The position numbers and the translations under genes are program-made. From Streptomyces olivaceus (GTDB taxonomy: Bacteria > Actinomycetota > Actinomycetes > Streptomycetales > Streptomycetaceae), in NCBI RefSeq assembly GCF_000721235.1, contig NZ_JOFH01000027.1:186001-250000 (forward strand): DNA of 64,000 bases, given 5' to 3'. Below the pieces are notes generated by a model. The model was given only the letters and a program-made list of their open reading frames with translations. It was not told the origin of the DNA and did not search any database. Within the stretch, counting starts at the first letter, position 1, and each line of letters starts with the position of its first letter. Shown one piece after another: positions 36,693 through 46,822 of the stretch.

Positions 36693-37904
36693 GTGGAGAC
36701 TCCCGGGTCGCAGTCGTCGCTGCACCGAGCCAACCTGGAACGCGTCGTACGGGCGGTACGGCTCGCCGGGTCGCTCACGCAGGCGGAGATCGCGAGGACG
36801 ACGGGGCTGTCCGCGGCCACGGTCTCGAACATCGTGCGGGAACTGAAGAACGGCGGGACCGTCGAGGTCACCCCCACCTCCGCGGGCGGACGCCGGGCCC
36901 GCAGCGTCTCGCTGAGCGGGGACGCCGGTATCGTCATCGGCGTCGACTTCGGACACACCCACCTGCGTGTCGCGGTCGGGAACCTCGCCCACCAGGTGCT
37001 CGCCGAGGAGTCCGAGCCGCTGGACGTCGACGCTTCCTCGGACCAGGGCTTCGACCGGGCGGAACAGCTGGTCAGCCGCCTGATCACGGCCACCGGCGTC
37101 GACCGTGCCAAGATCGCCGGAGTGGGCCTCGGCGTGCCCGGGCCGATCGACGTGGAGTCCGGGACGCTGGGCTCGACGGCGATCCTGCCCGGCTGGAGCG
37201 GCATCCGGCCCGCCGAGGAACTGCGGGGCCGGCTCGGCGTTCCGGTGCACGTGGACAACGACGCCAACCTCGGCGCGCTGGGCGAGCTGGTCTGGGGGAG
37301 CGGCCGGGGGGTGCGGGACCTGGCGTACATCAAGGTCGCCAGCGGTGTCGGCGCGGGCCTGGTGATCAACGGGAAGATCTACCGCGGTCCCGGCGGCACG
37401 GCGGGGGAGATCGGCCACATCACCCTCGACGAGGGCGGCCCGGTCTGCCGCTGCGGAAACCGGGGTTGCCTGGAGACCTTCGCCGCAGCACGCTATGTGC
37501 TGCCGCTGCTCCAGCCCAGCCACGGCACCGGCCTGACGATGGAGGGCATCGTGCGGCTGGCGCGGGACGGCGACCCGGGCTGCCGTCGGGTGATCGCCGA
37601 CGTCGGCCGCCACATCGGCAGCGGAGTCGCCCACCTCTGCAACCTGCTCAACCCGAGCCGGGTCGTCCTCGGCGGCGATCTCGCCGAGGCCGGCGAACTG
37701 GTCCTCGGGCCCATAAGAGAATCCGTCGGACGCTATGCCATCCCCAGTGCGGCGCGGCGCCTTACCGTGCTCCCGGGGGCACTTGGCGGCCGTGCGGAAG
37801 TGCTCGGCGCCCTGGCCCTGGCGCTCAGTGAGATGGGCGACTCGACGCTGCTCGACGGAGGCGCGACCGGCGCTCTGCCGGCGGCGACGCATGCCTTCAC
37901 TTAG
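36693..37904 (+). CDS. rok7B7: ROK-family transcriptional regulator (Rok7B7-like)
   Basis: A 403-residue regulator with an N-terminal winged helix (SLTQAEIARTTGLSAATVSN) and a C-terminal ROK sugar-kinase fold (IVIGVDFGHTHLRVAVG, HVDNDANLGALGELVWG). The zinc motif is CRCGNRGCLE after GHITLDEGG. In S. coelicolor the ROK regulator at this position (Rok7B7, SCO6008) controls the adjacent xylFGH operon and carbon catabolite repression. GTG 36693 is selected because AGGAGG lies five bases upstream; the TTG codons at 36648 and 36641 have no such site. The promoter region contains an ACTAGT-centred inverted repeat around 36630-36645, a possible self-operator. Confidence 0.9.
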   Translation: METPGSQSSLHRANLERVVRAVRLAGSLTQAEIARTTGLSAATVSNIVRELKNGGTVEVTPTSAGGRRARSVSLSGDAGIVIGVDFGHTHLRVAVGNLAHQVLAEESEPLDVDASSDQGFDRAEQLVSRLITATGVDRAKIAGVGLGVPGPIDVESGTLGSTAILPGWSGIRPAEELRGRLGVPVHVDNDANLGALGELVWGSGRGVRDLAYIKVASGVGAGLVINGKIYRGPGGTAGEIGHITLDEGGPVCRCGNRGCLETFAAARYVLPLLQPSHGTGLTMEGIVRLARDGDPGCRRVIADVGRHIGSGVAHLCNLLNPSRVVLGGDLAEAGELVLGPIRESVGRYAIPSAARRLTVLPGALGGRAEVLGALALALSEMGDSTLLDGGATGALPAATHAFT

Positions 37905-38025
37905 AGCACGGATGGCACCGTTGTCATCTCGTTAAGGATTTACTTCTTGACGTCGCACGTGCGGCCGAGTTGACTTCCAGCCACCTCGGCCGCAGCGACG
38001 CGGCCTCGTCAGGGAGGTTTGTGAA

Positions 38026-39138
38026 GTGAACACGCGTATGCGTCGTGCCGCCGTTGCCCTCGCCACCGGCGCCATGGCCGTCTCGCTCGCCGCCTGTGGC
38101 AGTGCCAAGGAGTCCAGCGACAACAACGACTCCGACTCGGCGGCGAAGAAGGGCGACGACATCACGGTCGGCCTGCTTCTTCCGGAGAACCAGACCGCGC
38201 GGTACGAGAAGTTCGACAAGCCCTTGATCGAGAAGAAGGTCAAGGAGCTCACGAACAACAAGGGCAAGATCCAGTACGCCAACGCCAAGCAGGACGCCAG
38301 CCTGCAGGCGCAGCAGGTCGACACGATGGTGACCAACAAGGTCGACGCGCTGATCGTGGACGCGGTGGACTTCAAGTCCATCGCCGGCTCCGTCAAGAAG
38401 GCCCACGACGCCGGCATCAAGGTCGTCGCCTTCGACCGCCTGGCCGAGGGCCCGATCGACGCCTACACCTCGTTCGACAACTTCACCGTCGGCAAGACGC
38501 AGGCCGAGGCGCTCCTGGAGGCGCTGGGCGACAAGGCCAAGGACAGCCAGGTCGTCATGATGAACGGTTCCTCCACGGACCCGAACGCCGCCCAGTACAA
38601 GGAGGGCGCCCACTCCGTCCTCGACGGTAAGGTGAAGATCGGCCGCGAGTACGACACCAAGGAGTGGAAGGCGGAGAACGCCAACGCGAACATGGACGCG
38701 GCGATCTCCGCCCTCGGCAAGGACAAGATCGACGGCGTCTACTCCGCCAACGACGGCATGGCGGGCGGTCTCATCACCGCCCTGAAGCGGGCCGGTATCG
38801 CCGACATCCCGGTCACCGGGCAGGACGCCGAGCTGAACGCCGTGCAGCGCATCGTCACCGGCGAGCAGTACATGAGCGTCTTCAAGTCCTACCCGAAGGA
38901 GGGCGAGGTCGCCGCCGAGATGGCCGTCGCCCTGGCTCAGGGGAAGTCGCTCGACTCCATCGCCACCAGCAAGATCGACAACGGCACCGTCAAGGACGTT
39001 CCGGCCGTCCTCGTCCCGGTCGTCTCGCTGACCAAGGACAACATCAAGGAGACCGTCGTCAAGGACGGTTTCTACACGGTCGACGAGATCTGCACCGACC
39101 GGTACAAGGCCGCGTGCGACAAGATCGGCCTGAAGTAG
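38026..39138 (+). CDS. xylF: Xylose ABC transporter substrate-binding lipoprotein XylF
   Basis: A 370-residue periplasmic-binding-protein-like lipoprotein of the ribose/xylose family. The signal peptide AVALATGAMAVSLAACG ends in a lipobox with the modified cysteine. The mature protein shows VGLLLPENQTARYEKFDKPL and the ligand-site landmarks VDALIVDAVDFKSIAGSV, VVAFDRL and VTGQDAELNAVQRI. It matches xylose-binding XylF more than ribose-binding RbsB. GTG 38026 has GGGAGG about nine bases upstream. It begins the xylFGH operon next to its regulator; a 170-bp gap with a modest hairpin separates it from xylG. Confidence 0.92.
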   Translation: MNTRMRRAAVALATGAMAVSLAACGSAKESSDNNDSDSAAKKGDDITVGLLLPENQTARYEKFDKPLIEKKVKELTNNKGKIQYANAKQDASLQAQQVDTMVTNKVDALIVDAVDFKSIAGSVKKAHDAGIKVVAFDRLAEGPIDAYTSFDNFTVGKTQAEALLEALGDKAKDSQVVMMNGSSTDPNAAQYKEGAHSVLDGKVKIGREYDTKEWKAENANANMDAAISALGKDKIDGVYSANDGMAGGLITALKRAGIADIPVTGQDAELNAVQRIVTGEQYMSVFKSYPKEGEVAAEMAVALAQGKSLDSIATSKIDNGTVKDVPAVLVPVVSLTKDNIKETVVKDGFYTVDEICTDRYKAACDKIGLK

Positions 39139-39308
39139 GCGGACCCGCGCCCCGGGCCGGCCGAGCCGCCCGGGACCTCCGCCCCCGCTCCTCCGGCGCC
39201 CCGCCCACACCAGCCCCGCACGCTGCGCGGGGCGCCGGACGGAACACCCCCCATACATAACTGCTGCACAACCTCCCGCCGGGTCAGGCGGCGAAGGAGT
39301 TGGTTCAC

Positions 39309-40091
39309 GTGTCCGCTACGCCCGTGCTGGCGTTGCGCGGGGTCTCCAAGCGATTCGGTGCCGTCCAGGCGCTCACCGACGTAGAGCTTGAGGTCCACGC
39401 CGGTGAGGTGGTCGCCCTGGTGGGCGACAACGGTGCCGGAAAGTCCACGCTGGTCAAGACGATCGCCGGCGTGCACCCCATCGACGAGGGCGCCATCGAG
39501 TGGGGCGGCCGGTCCGTCTCCATCAACAGGCCGCACGACGCCCAGAGCCTCGGTATCGCGACCGTCTACCAGGACCTCGCGCTGTGCGACAACATCGACG
39601 TCGTCGGCAACCTCTACCTGGGCCGGGAGATCCGCAAGCGCGGCGTCCTGGACGAGGTGGAGATGGAGCGCCGCTCCCGGGAGCTGCTGGACACGCTGTC
39701 CATCCGCATACCCAGCGTCCGCATCCCGATCGCCTCGCTCTCCGGCGGTCAGCGCCAGGTCGTGGCGATCGCCCGCTCCATGCTCGGCGAGCCCAAGCTG
39801 GTCATCCTCGACGAGCCGACCGCCGCCCTCGGCGTCGAGCAGACGGCGCAGGTCCTCGACCTGGTCGAGCGGCTGCGCGAGCGCGGCCACGCCGTCATCC
39901 TCATCAGCCACAACATGGCCGACGTCAAGGCCGTCGCGGACAAGGTCGCCGTGCTGCGCCTCGGACGCAACAACGGCATCTTCGAGGTCAAGTCGACCTC
40001 CCAGGAAGAGATCATCTCCGCCATCACGGGCGCCACGGAGAACGCCGTGACCCGTCGTGCGGCGCGCACCAATGGGGAGATCAAGAAGTGA
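39309..40091 (+). CDS. xylG: Sugar ABC transporter ATP-binding protein XylG (single-domain form)
   Basis: A 260-residue ATPase with one nucleotide-binding domain: Walker A GDNGAGKST, signature LSGGQRQVVAIARSM, Walker B VILDEPTAAL and H-loop LISHN. Most XylG/RbsA proteins of this class are about 500 residues with two fused domains, so this is the half-size form and must homodimerise. GTG 39309 is used because AAGGAG lies nine bases upstream; a TTG at 39300 touches the ribosome-binding site and is unlikely. The stop overlaps the xylH start by 4 bp (GTGA). Confidence 0.92.
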   Translation: MSATPVLALRGVSKRFGAVQALTDVELEVHAGEVVALVGDNGAGKSTLVKTIAGVHPIDEGAIEWGGRSVSINRPHDAQSLGIATVYQDLALCDNIDVVGNLYLGREIRKRGVLDEVEMERRSRELLDTLSIRIPSVRIPIASLSGGQRQVVAIARSMLGEPKLVILDEPTAALGVEQTAQVLDLVERLRERGHAVILISHNMADVKAVADKVAVLRLGRNNGIFEVKSTSQEEIISAITGATENAVTRRAARTNGEIKK

Positions 40092-41380
40092 GCATCGACA
40101 AGACCTCAGCACCCGCCGACGAGACGTCGGCGGAGAACCCCGACGCGGCCCCCGCCGCGGTCGCCGTGGTCGACCCGCGGCTGCTGGTGCGCGAGCAGGG
40201 CTTCGCCGGCTACCTCGGCGAGTTCAAGCGGAAGATGAAGGCCGGCGACCTCGGGTCCATCCCGGTCGTGGTCGGTCTGCTGGTCATCTGGGCCATCTTC
40301 ACCAGCCTCAACTCCAACTTCCTCACCGCCGGCAACTTCTCCGACATGTCGGTCGCGATGGTCGGCACCGGCATGATCGCTGTCGGCATCGTCTTCGTGC
40401 TGCTGCTCGGCGAGATCGACCTGTCGGTCGGTTCGGTCAGCGGTGTCGCGGGCGCCACCTTCGCCGTGCTCAACATCACGCACGGGATGAACGAGGTCCT
40501 GGCCCTGGTCCTGGCCATCCTCACCGGCACCGTGGCCGGCGCGCTGCACGGCTTCTTCTTCGCCAGGATCGGTGTCCCGGCCTTCGCCGTCACGCTGGCC
40601 GGCCTGCTGTTCTGGCAGGGCGCCATGCTGCAGATCCTCGGCAGCAACGGCACCATCAACCTGGACAGCGACGGCATCGTCGTCAAGCTGACCAGCTACT
40701 ACTTCAGCGACGTGGCGGCCGCCTACGGCCTGGCGATCGTCGTGACGGCGGGCTACTTCCTCTCCGCCTTCTTCGACAACCGCCGCCGCGCCGCCGCCGG
40801 GGTGCCGTCCCGGCCGCTGAGCGAGATCATCGTCCGCACGGTGCTGCTGGCCGTGCTGGCCTTCGTCGTCGCGATCGTCTTCAACCAGTACAAGGGCCTG
40901 CCGCTGGCCGTGGTGATCTTCCTGGCGTTCCTGCTGCTCACGGACTTCGTCCTGCGCCGCACCGCCTACGGTCGCAAGATCTTCGCGCTCGGCGGCAGCG
41001 TCGAGGCGTCCCGCCGGGCCGGCATCAACGTGGAGCTGGTGCGGATCTCGGTCTTCGCGATCGCCGGCACCTTCGCCGCGATCGGCGGCCTCTTCGTCGC
41101 GTCGAAGATCGCGTCCGCCAACCAGGGCGCGGGTACCGGTGAGTTCCTGATGAACGTCATCGCCGCGGCCGTGATCGGCGGCACGTCCCTCTTCGGCGGC
41201 CGCGGCCGCACGTGGGACGCGCTGCTCGGTGTGATGGTCATCGTCTCGATCCAGTACGGCCTCGCCCTGCAGGGCATCGCCTCGCCGGTCCAGTACATGA
41301 TCACCGGCGGTGTGCTCCTCGCGACCGTCGTCATCGACGCGGTCACCCGCAAGACGCAGAAGACGGCCGGGCGCGCGTAG
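40088..41380 (+). CDS. xylH: Sugar ABC transporter permease XylH
   Basis: A 430-residue integral membrane permease of the branched-chain/ribose type (BPD_transp_2). A polar N-terminal tail of ~55 residues leads into about ten helices (IPVVVGLLVIWAIFTSL at the first). The conserved GEIDLSVGSVSGVAGATFAV and IAAAVIGGTSLFGGRGR segments are present. It forms the channel for xylose with XylF and XylG. GTG 40088 overlaps the xylG stop. A terminator hairpin begins 18 bp after the stop. Confidence 0.93.
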   Translation: MSIDKTSAPADETSAENPDAAPAAVAVVDPRLLVREQGFAGYLGEFKRKMKAGDLGSIPVVVGLLVIWAIFTSLNSNFLTAGNFSDMSVAMVGTGMIAVGIVFVLLLGEIDLSVGSVSGVAGATFAVLNITHGMNEVLALVLAILTGTVAGALHGFFFARIGVPAFAVTLAGLLFWQGAMLQILGSNGTINLDSDGIVVKLTSYYFSDVAAAYGLAIVVTAGYFLSAFFDNRRRAAAGVPSRPLSEIIVRTVLLAVLAFVVAIVFNQYKGLPLAVVIFLAFLLLTDFVLRRTAYGRKIFALGGSVEASRRAGINVELVRISVFAIAGTFAAIGGLFVASKIASANQGAGTGEFLMNVIAAAVIGGTSLFGGRGRTWDALLGVMVIVSIQYGLALQGIASPVQYMITGGVLLATVVIDAVTRKTQKTAGRA

Positions 41381-41398
41381 CGCGCATCCGGCCGGCCA

Positions 41399-41453
41399 CA
41401 GCGGTCCGCCCGTCCCGTCCGGCCCCGTGCCGACCGGGGCGGGCGGACCGCTG
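41399..41453 (+). terminator. Terminator of the xylFGH operon
   Basis: Arms CAGCGGTCCGCCCG and its exact complement (14 bp) enclose a 27-base loop. Confidence 0.75.
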
Positions 41454-41631
41454 CGTTCCGGTCGGTCCCGTCGGGGGCGTCGCGGGGCGGCCGGCGGGGC
41501 AGACGTAGAAGGGTCCGCCGCTGGGTAAGGCCGAACGCGTGACGTACGACGCACCGCCCGGACACGTTCCGCCACGGCGGAACATTAGACTCGGGCAGGC
41601 CCGGCAACAGCTCTACTGCAAGGAGGCACGG

Positions 41632-43560
41632 GTGCCGCTGCTGACCCGCATCACGGGACCGCGCGATCTGGACCGGCTCAGCCTGGAAGAGCTGAACCAG
41701 CTGGCCGAGGAGATCCGTACCTTCCTCGTCGACGCCGTGTCCAAGACCGGCGGCCACCTCGGCCCCAACCTCGGCGTGGTGGAACTGACCCTCGCCCTGC
41801 ACCGCGTCTTCGACTCGCCGAAGGACAAGGTGCTCTGGGACACCGGCCACCAGTCCTACGTCCACAAGCTGCTCACCGGCCGCCAGGACTTCTCCAAGCT
41901 GAAGATGAAGGGCGGCCTGTCCGGCTACCCCTCGCAGGGCGAGTCCGAGCACGACGTCATCGAGAACAGCCACGCCTCCACGGTCCTCGGCTGGGCCGAC
42001 GGCATCGCCAAGGCCAACCAGGTCATGGAGCGCGACGACCGCGTCGTCGCCGTCATCGGCGACGGAGCCCTCACCGGCGGCATGGCCTGGGAGGCGCTGA
42101 ACAACATCGCCGCCGCCAAGGACCGCCCCCTGGTCATCGTCGTCAACGACAACGAGCGCTCCTACGCCCCCACCATCGGCGGCCTCGCCGACCACCTGGC
42201 GACCCTGCGCACCACCGACGGCTACGAGCGCTTCCTGGCCCGCGGCAAGGACCTCCTGGAGCGCACCCCGGTCGTCGGCCGCCCGCTCTACGACACCCTG
42301 CACGGCGCCAAGAAGGGCCTGAAGGACTTCATCGCCCCGCAGGGCATGTTCGAGGACCTCGGCCTGAAGTACGTCGGCCCGATCGACGGCCACGACGTCG
42401 AGGCCCTGGAGTCCGCCCTCACCCGCGCCAAGCGCTTCGGCGGCCCGGTCATCGTGCACTGCCTCACCGAGAAGGGCCGCGGCTACCAGCCCGCCCTGGC
42501 GGACGAGGCCGACCGCTTCCACGCCGTCGGCAAGATCCACCCCGACACGGGCCTGCCCATCTCCTCCTCCGGCGCCGACTGGACCAGCGTCTTCGGCGAG
42601 GAGATGCTCAAGCTCGGCGAGGAGCGCCGCGACGTCGTCGCCATCACGGCGGCCATGCTCCAGCCGGTCGGCCTGGAGAAGTTCGCCAAGGCCTTCCCCG
42701 ACCGGGTCTACGACGTCGGCATCGCCGAGCAGCACGGCGCCGTCTCCGCGGCCGGCCTCGCGCACGGCGGCGTCCACCCGGTCTTCGCCGTGTACGCCAC
42801 CTTCCTCAACCGCGCCTTCGACCAGGTCCTGATGGACGTGGCCCTGCACAAGTGCGGCGTGACCTTCGTCCTGGACCGCGCCGGTGTCACCGGCACCGAC
42901 GGCGCCTCGCACAACGGCATGTGGGACATGTCGATCCTCCAGGTCGTCCCCGGCCTCAGGCTCGCCGCCCCGCGCGACGCCGACCAGGTCCGCGCCCAGC
43001 TGCGCGAGGCCGTCGAGGTCGACGACGCGCCGACCGTGGTCCGCTTCTCCAAGGGCGCCGTCGGCCCCGCCGTGCCCGCCGTCGGACGGGTCGGCGGCAT
43101 GGACGTCCTGCGCGCCCCCGGCACCGACACCCCCGACGTCCTCCTGGTCTCCGTCGGCGCCCTGGCGCCGATGTGCCTGGAGGTCGCCGACCTGCTGAAC
43201 AAGCAGGGCATCTCCACCACCGTGGTCGACCCGCGCTGGGTCAAGCCCGTCGACGAGGCCATGGCCCCGCTCGCCGAGCGGCACCGCGTGGTCGTCACCG
43301 TCGAGGACAACTCCCGCGTCGGCGGGGTCGGCTCCGCCGTCGCCCAGGCCCTGCGCGACGCGGGCGTCGACGTGCCGCTGCGCGACTTCGGCATCCCGCC
43401 GCGCTTCCTCGACCACGCCACCCGCGCCGAGGTCCTCGCCGAGATCGGGCTCACCGCGCCCGACATCGCGCGCCAGGTGACCGGCCTGGTCGCCAAGCTC
43501 GACGGCCGGTACGACCGGGCGGGTGCCGAGGTGGACCAGGTGGAGGCCGCGCGCGACTGA
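41632..43560 (+). CDS. dxs: 1-deoxy-D-xylulose-5-phosphate synthase
   Basis: This 642-residue thiamine-diphosphate enzyme condenses pyruvate and glyceraldehyde 3-phosphate to 1-deoxy-D-xylulose 5-phosphate, the first step of the MEP isoprenoid pathway. Visible are [20 protein letters not shown] and [17 protein letters not shown] (substrate and ThDP histidines), the ThDP motif [17 protein letters not shown], and the transketolase-like domain with [21 protein letters not shown] 41632 is right after AAGGAGGCACGG; the ATG-like longer reading begins inside the upstream promoter region. It is monocistronic, following the xylFGH terminator. Confidence 0.97.
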   Translation: MPLLTRITGPRDLDRLSLEELNQLAEEIRTFLVDAVSKTGGHLGPNLGVVELTLALHRVFDSPKDKVLWDTGHQSYVHKLLTGRQDFSKLKMKGGLSGYPSQGESEHDVIENSHASTVLGWADGIAKANQVMERDDRVVAVIGDGALTGGMAWEALNNIAAAKDRPLVIVVNDNERSYAPTIGGLADHLATLRTTDGYERFLARGKDLLERTPVVGRPLYDTLHGAKKGLKDFIAPQGMFEDLGLKYVGPIDGHDVEALESALTRAKRFGGPVIVHCLTEKGRGYQPALADEADRFHAVGKIHPDTGLPISSSGADWTSVFGEEMLKLGEERRDVVAITAAMLQPVGLEKFAKAFPDRVYDVGIAEQHGAVSAAGLAHGGVHPVFAVYATFLNRAFDQVLMDVALHKCGVTFVLDRAGVTGTDGASHNGMWDMSILQVVPGLRLAAPRDADQVRAQLREAVEVDDAPTVVRFSKGAVGPAVPAVGRVGGMDVLRAPGTDTPDVLLVSVGALAPMCLEVADLLNKQGISTTVVDPRWVKPVDEAMAPLAERHRVVVTVEDNSRVGGVGSAVAQALRDAGVDVPLRDFGIPPRFLDHATRAEVLAEIGLTAPDIARQVTGLVAKLDGRYDRAGAEVDQVEAARD

Positions 43561-43585
43561 CGCCGCGCACTCCCCGCTCGGCCGA

Positions 43586-43629
43586 ATGGGCCGGTTCCCC
43601 CACTCGTTGCAGTAGCGGAACCGGTCCAT
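43586..43629 (+). terminator. Putative terminator after dxs
   Basis: A 13-bp stem (ATGGGCCGGTTCC against GGAACCGGTCCAT, one G-T pair) with an 18-base loop, 26 bp after the dxs stop. Confidence 0.55.
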
Positions 43630-43710
43630 CCGCGTGAATGCGCCCACGCCGGGGCATACGCAGTACGCCCCCTCTCGATCATGTCGAGGACGACAAGCGT
43701 GGGAGGACCC

Positions 43711-45219
43711 GTGAGCAGCAGCAGTATCTTCAGGACCAAGAAGATCGAGCAGTCGATCAGTGACACGGAGGAACCGGAGCACGGGCTCAAGAAGTCCCTG
43801 TCGGCCCTCGACCTGACCGTCTTCGGCATCGGCGTCGTCATCGGCACCGGCATCTTCGTCCTGACCGGCACGGTCGCCAAGGACAACGCCGGGCCCTCCG
43901 TGGCCCTGGCCTTCGTCCTCGCCGGCGTCGTCTGCGCCCTCGCCGCGCTCTGCTACGCCGAGTTCGCCTCCTCGGTGCCGGTGGCCGGATCGGCGTACAC
44001 CTTCTCCTACGCCTCGCTGGGCGAACTGCCGGCCTGGATCATCGGCTGGGACCTGATTCTGGAGTTCGCGCTCGGCACGGCGGTGGTGGCCGTCGGCTGG
44101 TCGGGCTACCTCCGCTCACTGCTGGACAACGCGGGCTGGCACCTGCCCGCCGAGCTGGGCGGCCGGGACGGCGCCGACGGCTTCGGCTTCGACATCCTCG
44201 CCGCCGCCCTGGTGCTGGTGCTCACCGCGATCCTCGTCCTCGGCATGAAGCTGTCGGCGCGGGTCACCTCGGTCGTCGTCGCCATCAAGGTCGCCGTCGT
44301 CCTCATCGTGATCGTCGCGGGCGCCTTCTTCGTCAAGGGCGCCAACTACGACCCGTTCATCCCGAAGGCGCAGCCCGTGGAGGCGGGCGGGGGCCTGCAC
44401 TCGCCCCTGGTCCAGCTGATGTTCGGCTGGGCGCCGTCCAACTTCGGGGTGATGGGCATCTTCACCGCCGCCTCGGTCGTCTTCTTCGCCTTCATCGGCT
44501 TCGACGTCGTCGCCACGGCCGCCGAGGAGACCAAGAACCCGCAGCGCGACATGCCCCGCGGCATCCTCGGCTCGCTGATCATCTGCACCCTGCTGTACGT
44601 CGGCGTCTCCATCGTCGTCACCGGCATGCAGCACTACACCCAGCTCTCCGTCGACGCCCCGCTCGCCGACGCGTTCAAGGCCACGGGGCACCCGTTCTTC
44701 TCCGGTGTGATCAGCTTCGGGGCCGCCGTCGGCCTGACGACGGTCTGCATGATCCTGCTGCTCGGCCAGAGCCGGGTGTTCTTCGCGATGAGCCGCGACG
44801 GGCTGCTGCCGCGCTTCTTCTCCCACGTCCACCCGAAGTTCCGCACCCCGTACCGGCCGACCATCCTGCTCGGCGTGGTCATCGCGATCGTGGCCGGCTT
44901 CACCAGCCTGAGCGAGCTGGCCGAACTGGTGAACATCGGCACGCTCTTCGCCTTCGTCGTCGTCGCGATCAGCGTGATCATCCTGCGCCGCACCCGCCCC
45001 GACCTGCCCCGCGCCTTCCGCACCCCGCTGGTCCCGCTGCTGCCGATCGTGTCGGTGGCCGCCTCGCTGTGGCTGATGCTCAACCTGCCCGCCGAGACCT
45101 GGGTCCGCTTCGGCATCTGGATGGCGATCGGCTTCGTCGTGTACTTCCTCTACGGCCGCACCCACAGCCGCCTGGCGCGCGGCGAGGAGGCCCCGGCCGA
45201 CCGGACGGGAGCCCCGTAG
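43711..45219 (+). CDS. APC-superfamily amino acid permease
   Basis: A 502-residue membrane transporter with about twelve helices, of the cationic-amino-acid-transporter subgroup. The first helix GIGVVIGTGIFVLTGTVA carries the conserved glycine-rich substrate turn. GFDVVATAAEETKNPQRDMP is the helix-6/loop signature. GTG 43711 is preferred, with GGGAGG four bases upstream; ATG 43681 would add ten residues without a site. No neighbouring gene suggests a specific substrate; lysine, arginine or ornithine are inferred from the family only. Confidence 0.92.
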   Translation: MSSSSIFRTKKIEQSISDTEEPEHGLKKSLSALDLTVFGIGVVIGTGIFVLTGTVAKDNAGPSVALAFVLAGVVCALAALCYAEFASSVPVAGSAYTFSYASLGELPAWIIGWDLILEFALGTAVVAVGWSGYLRSLLDNAGWHLPAELGGRDGADGFGFDILAAALVLVLTAILVLGMKLSARVTSVVVAIKVAVVLIVIVAGAFFVKGANYDPFIPKAQPVEAGGGLHSPLVQLMFGWAPSNFGVMGIFTAASVVFFAFIGFDVVATAAEETKNPQRDMPRGILGSLIICTLLYVGVSIVVTGMQHYTQLSVDAPLADAFKATGHPFFSGVISFGAAVGLTTVCMILLLGQSRVFFAMSRDGLLPRFFSHVHPKFRTPYRPTILLGVVIAIVAGFTSLSELAELVNIGTLFAFVVVAISVIILRRTRPDLPRAFRTPLVPLLPIVSVAASLWLMLNLPAETWVRFGIWMAIGFVVYFLYGRTHSRLARGEEAPADRTGAP

Positions 45220-45264
45220 GCGGGGGGCGGGAGTGCCGGCGGAAACGGTCCGCGGGGCCGGGCT

Positions 45265-45654
45265 TCAGACGGGGCGTACCGTCCTCGGGCCCGCCACCTC
45301 CGCGCCCAGCGCCGTCACCCGGCGGCGCAGCTCGCGGTCGGCGGTCACGACCAGCACGGGGCGCTCCCCGGCCGTCCGCGCGACCAGCGCGACCATGTGG
45401 TCGTCGCCACTGCCGGGCGCCGCCTCCACCCGCACGCCGGGCACGGACTCCACCCCGCGGGCCGCGCCCTCGACGACGAGCACGATTTCCACCGGCCCGG
45501 ACCGCCCCGGCACCCCGTCCGCCGCCAGCCGGTCCCGCAGCCGCTCCGCGGCCCCGTGCCGGTCCCGCCACCAGCCGTCGGGCACCGACCCGACGACGTT
45601 CGCGGCGTCCACGACCACGAGCGCGGTGCCGTCCTGCCTGCCCTCAGCGTCCAT
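45265..45654 (-). CDS. NYN/PIN-like domain protein
   Basis: A 129-residue protein with the compact NYN (PIN-like nuclease) layout: ALVVVDAANVVGSVPDGWWR at the start (first acidic residue), GDDHMVALVARTAG with a pair of central aspartates, and PVLVVTADRELRRRVTALGA near the end. PIN/NYN domains are metal-dependent ribonucleases, and the three acidic positions are kept, so it may act on RNA. It has at times been labelled an NTP pyrophosphohydrolase in Streptomyces. ATG 45654 begins just before the first strand. It is divergent from the next gene, with 62 bp between starts. Confidence 0.75.
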   Translation of the reverse strand: MDAEGRQDGTALVVVDAANVVGSVPDGWWRDRHGAAERLRDRLAADGVPGRSGPVEIVLVVEGAARGVESVPGVRVEAAPGSGDDHMVALVARTAGERPVLVVTADRELRRRVTALGAEVAGPRTVRPV

Positions 45655-45716
45655 GCCGCCAGGGTCGCACGCACACCCCCGGGACAGCCCGGGGGACGGC
45701 GGCATAAAATGATCAG

Positions 45717-46736
45717 GTGAACGGCGAGTGGCTCATACGCGGCCGGGACGGCCGACTCAGTGTCTACCTGATGGCCCAGGACGCCGTCCTGTGGCGGGCG
45801 GAGGAGCTTGCGGGCGGTGCCTGGACCGCCGCCCGCAGGATCGGCGGCGACCGGCGGCTCAGCTCCGTCGCGGGGATCGGCCGGGGTGCCGACGGCTACA
45901 CGCACCTGGCCGCCTGGTCCCCCACCCCCTCCGGCGGGGCGGAGCTGGTCCACACCACCCACTTCCGCCCGCTCCTCGCGCCCCTCGACTGGGCCCCGGC
46001 CGGCCATCCCGACGGCAAGGGCGGGATCACCGGCGGGCCCGCCGTCGCGGTCGACGACCAGGGCCGCGGGCACGTCTTCGCGCGCAACGAGGGCGGCGGG
46101 GTCTCCAAGCTCGCCCAGAAGTACAAGGGCGGCTGGCACCCCTGGCGCGACCTCAAGGGCGCCGACCTCCAGGGCCCGCCCGCCGCCGTGCCCGGCCGGG
46201 CCGGACGCATGGAGGTGTACGCCGCCGGCTCCGGCACGCTCCAGTACTGGCGCCAGGAGGAGCCCGCCACCCGGTTCGACCTGGTGGAGGCCGTGGAGTG
46301 CGAGGCCCGCCCAGGGACCCTGCGCGCCCTGGCCACCTCGGACGAGTCCACCACCCTGTTCTTCACCGACGGCTCGGACCGCCTGTGCGTGTGGCGCCCC
46401 GGTACGAAGCCCGTGCCCCTGCTGTCCGCGGCCGGTCCCGGCCCCGTCGCCGCCACCCGCGCCGCGATAGACGGCCACGACTGCACGCTCGTCGCCCAGC
46501 GCTCGGCCGGCAGCGGCCGCGTCGTCTTCGCCGCCTACCCCTCGGAGCAGGAGGAACTCGGCGCGAGCTGGACGGAGTCGGGGCCCGCGCTGCCGGACGA
46601 CGCCCTGGTGTCCCTGGCCCGGGACGCCGACGGGCGGGTGGTGGCGGCGACGCTGTCCCCGTCCGGCGGTCAGCTGCTGCTGAGCCGGCAGAAGGACGAG
46701 GCGGGTCTGGCGCTGGGGGCCTGGCAGGCCGTCTGA
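45717..46736 (+). CDS. Hypothetical protein, predicted beta-propeller-like repeat
   Basis: A 339-residue protein without signal peptide. It consists of recurrent short strands with W, G and D at turns (GEWLIRGRDGRLSVYLMAQD, GGWHPWRDLKGADLQGPPAA, RMEVYAAGSGTLQYW, VSLARDADGRVVAATLSPSG), a pattern like PLL/fungal-lectin-type or Kelch-like propellers. I do not recognise a named family. It starts at GTG 45717 and stands alone between the NYN gene and the converging fad genes. A sugar- or protein-binding role is possible but unsupported. Confidence 0.7.
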   Translation: MNGEWLIRGRDGRLSVYLMAQDAVLWRAEELAGGAWTAARRIGGDRRLSSVAGIGRGADGYTHLAAWSPTPSGGAELVHTTHFRPLLAPLDWAPAGHPDGKGGITGGPAVAVDDQGRGHVFARNEGGGVSKLAQKYKGGWHPWRDLKGADLQGPPAAVPGRAGRMEVYAAGSGTLQYWRQEEPATRFDLVEAVECEARPGTLRALATSDESTTLFFTDGSDRLCVWRPGTKPVPLLSAAGPGPVAATRAAIDGHDCTLVAQRSAGSGRVVFAAYPSEQEELGASWTESGPALPDDALVSLARDADGRVVAATLSPSGGQLLLSRQKDEAGLALGAWQAV

Positions 46737-46774
46737 CGGCCCCCTGCACCGCCCCGCGCGGCCAGGCACGAGAA

Positions 46775-46803
46775 GAGGGGCCCCGCCTCGGCAGGGGCCC
46801 CTC
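46775..46803. terminator. Bidirectional terminator between converging genes
   Basis: A perfect 10-bp stem GAGGGGCCCC / GGGGCCCCTC with a nine-base loop. Confidence 0.85.
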
Positions 46804-46822
46804 AGTCGTCGTTGTACGGCCG

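Noticed and set aside
40966..43782. 938-codon minus-strand frame across dxs
   Set aside because: Antisense shadow; dxs motifs are intact on the plus strand.
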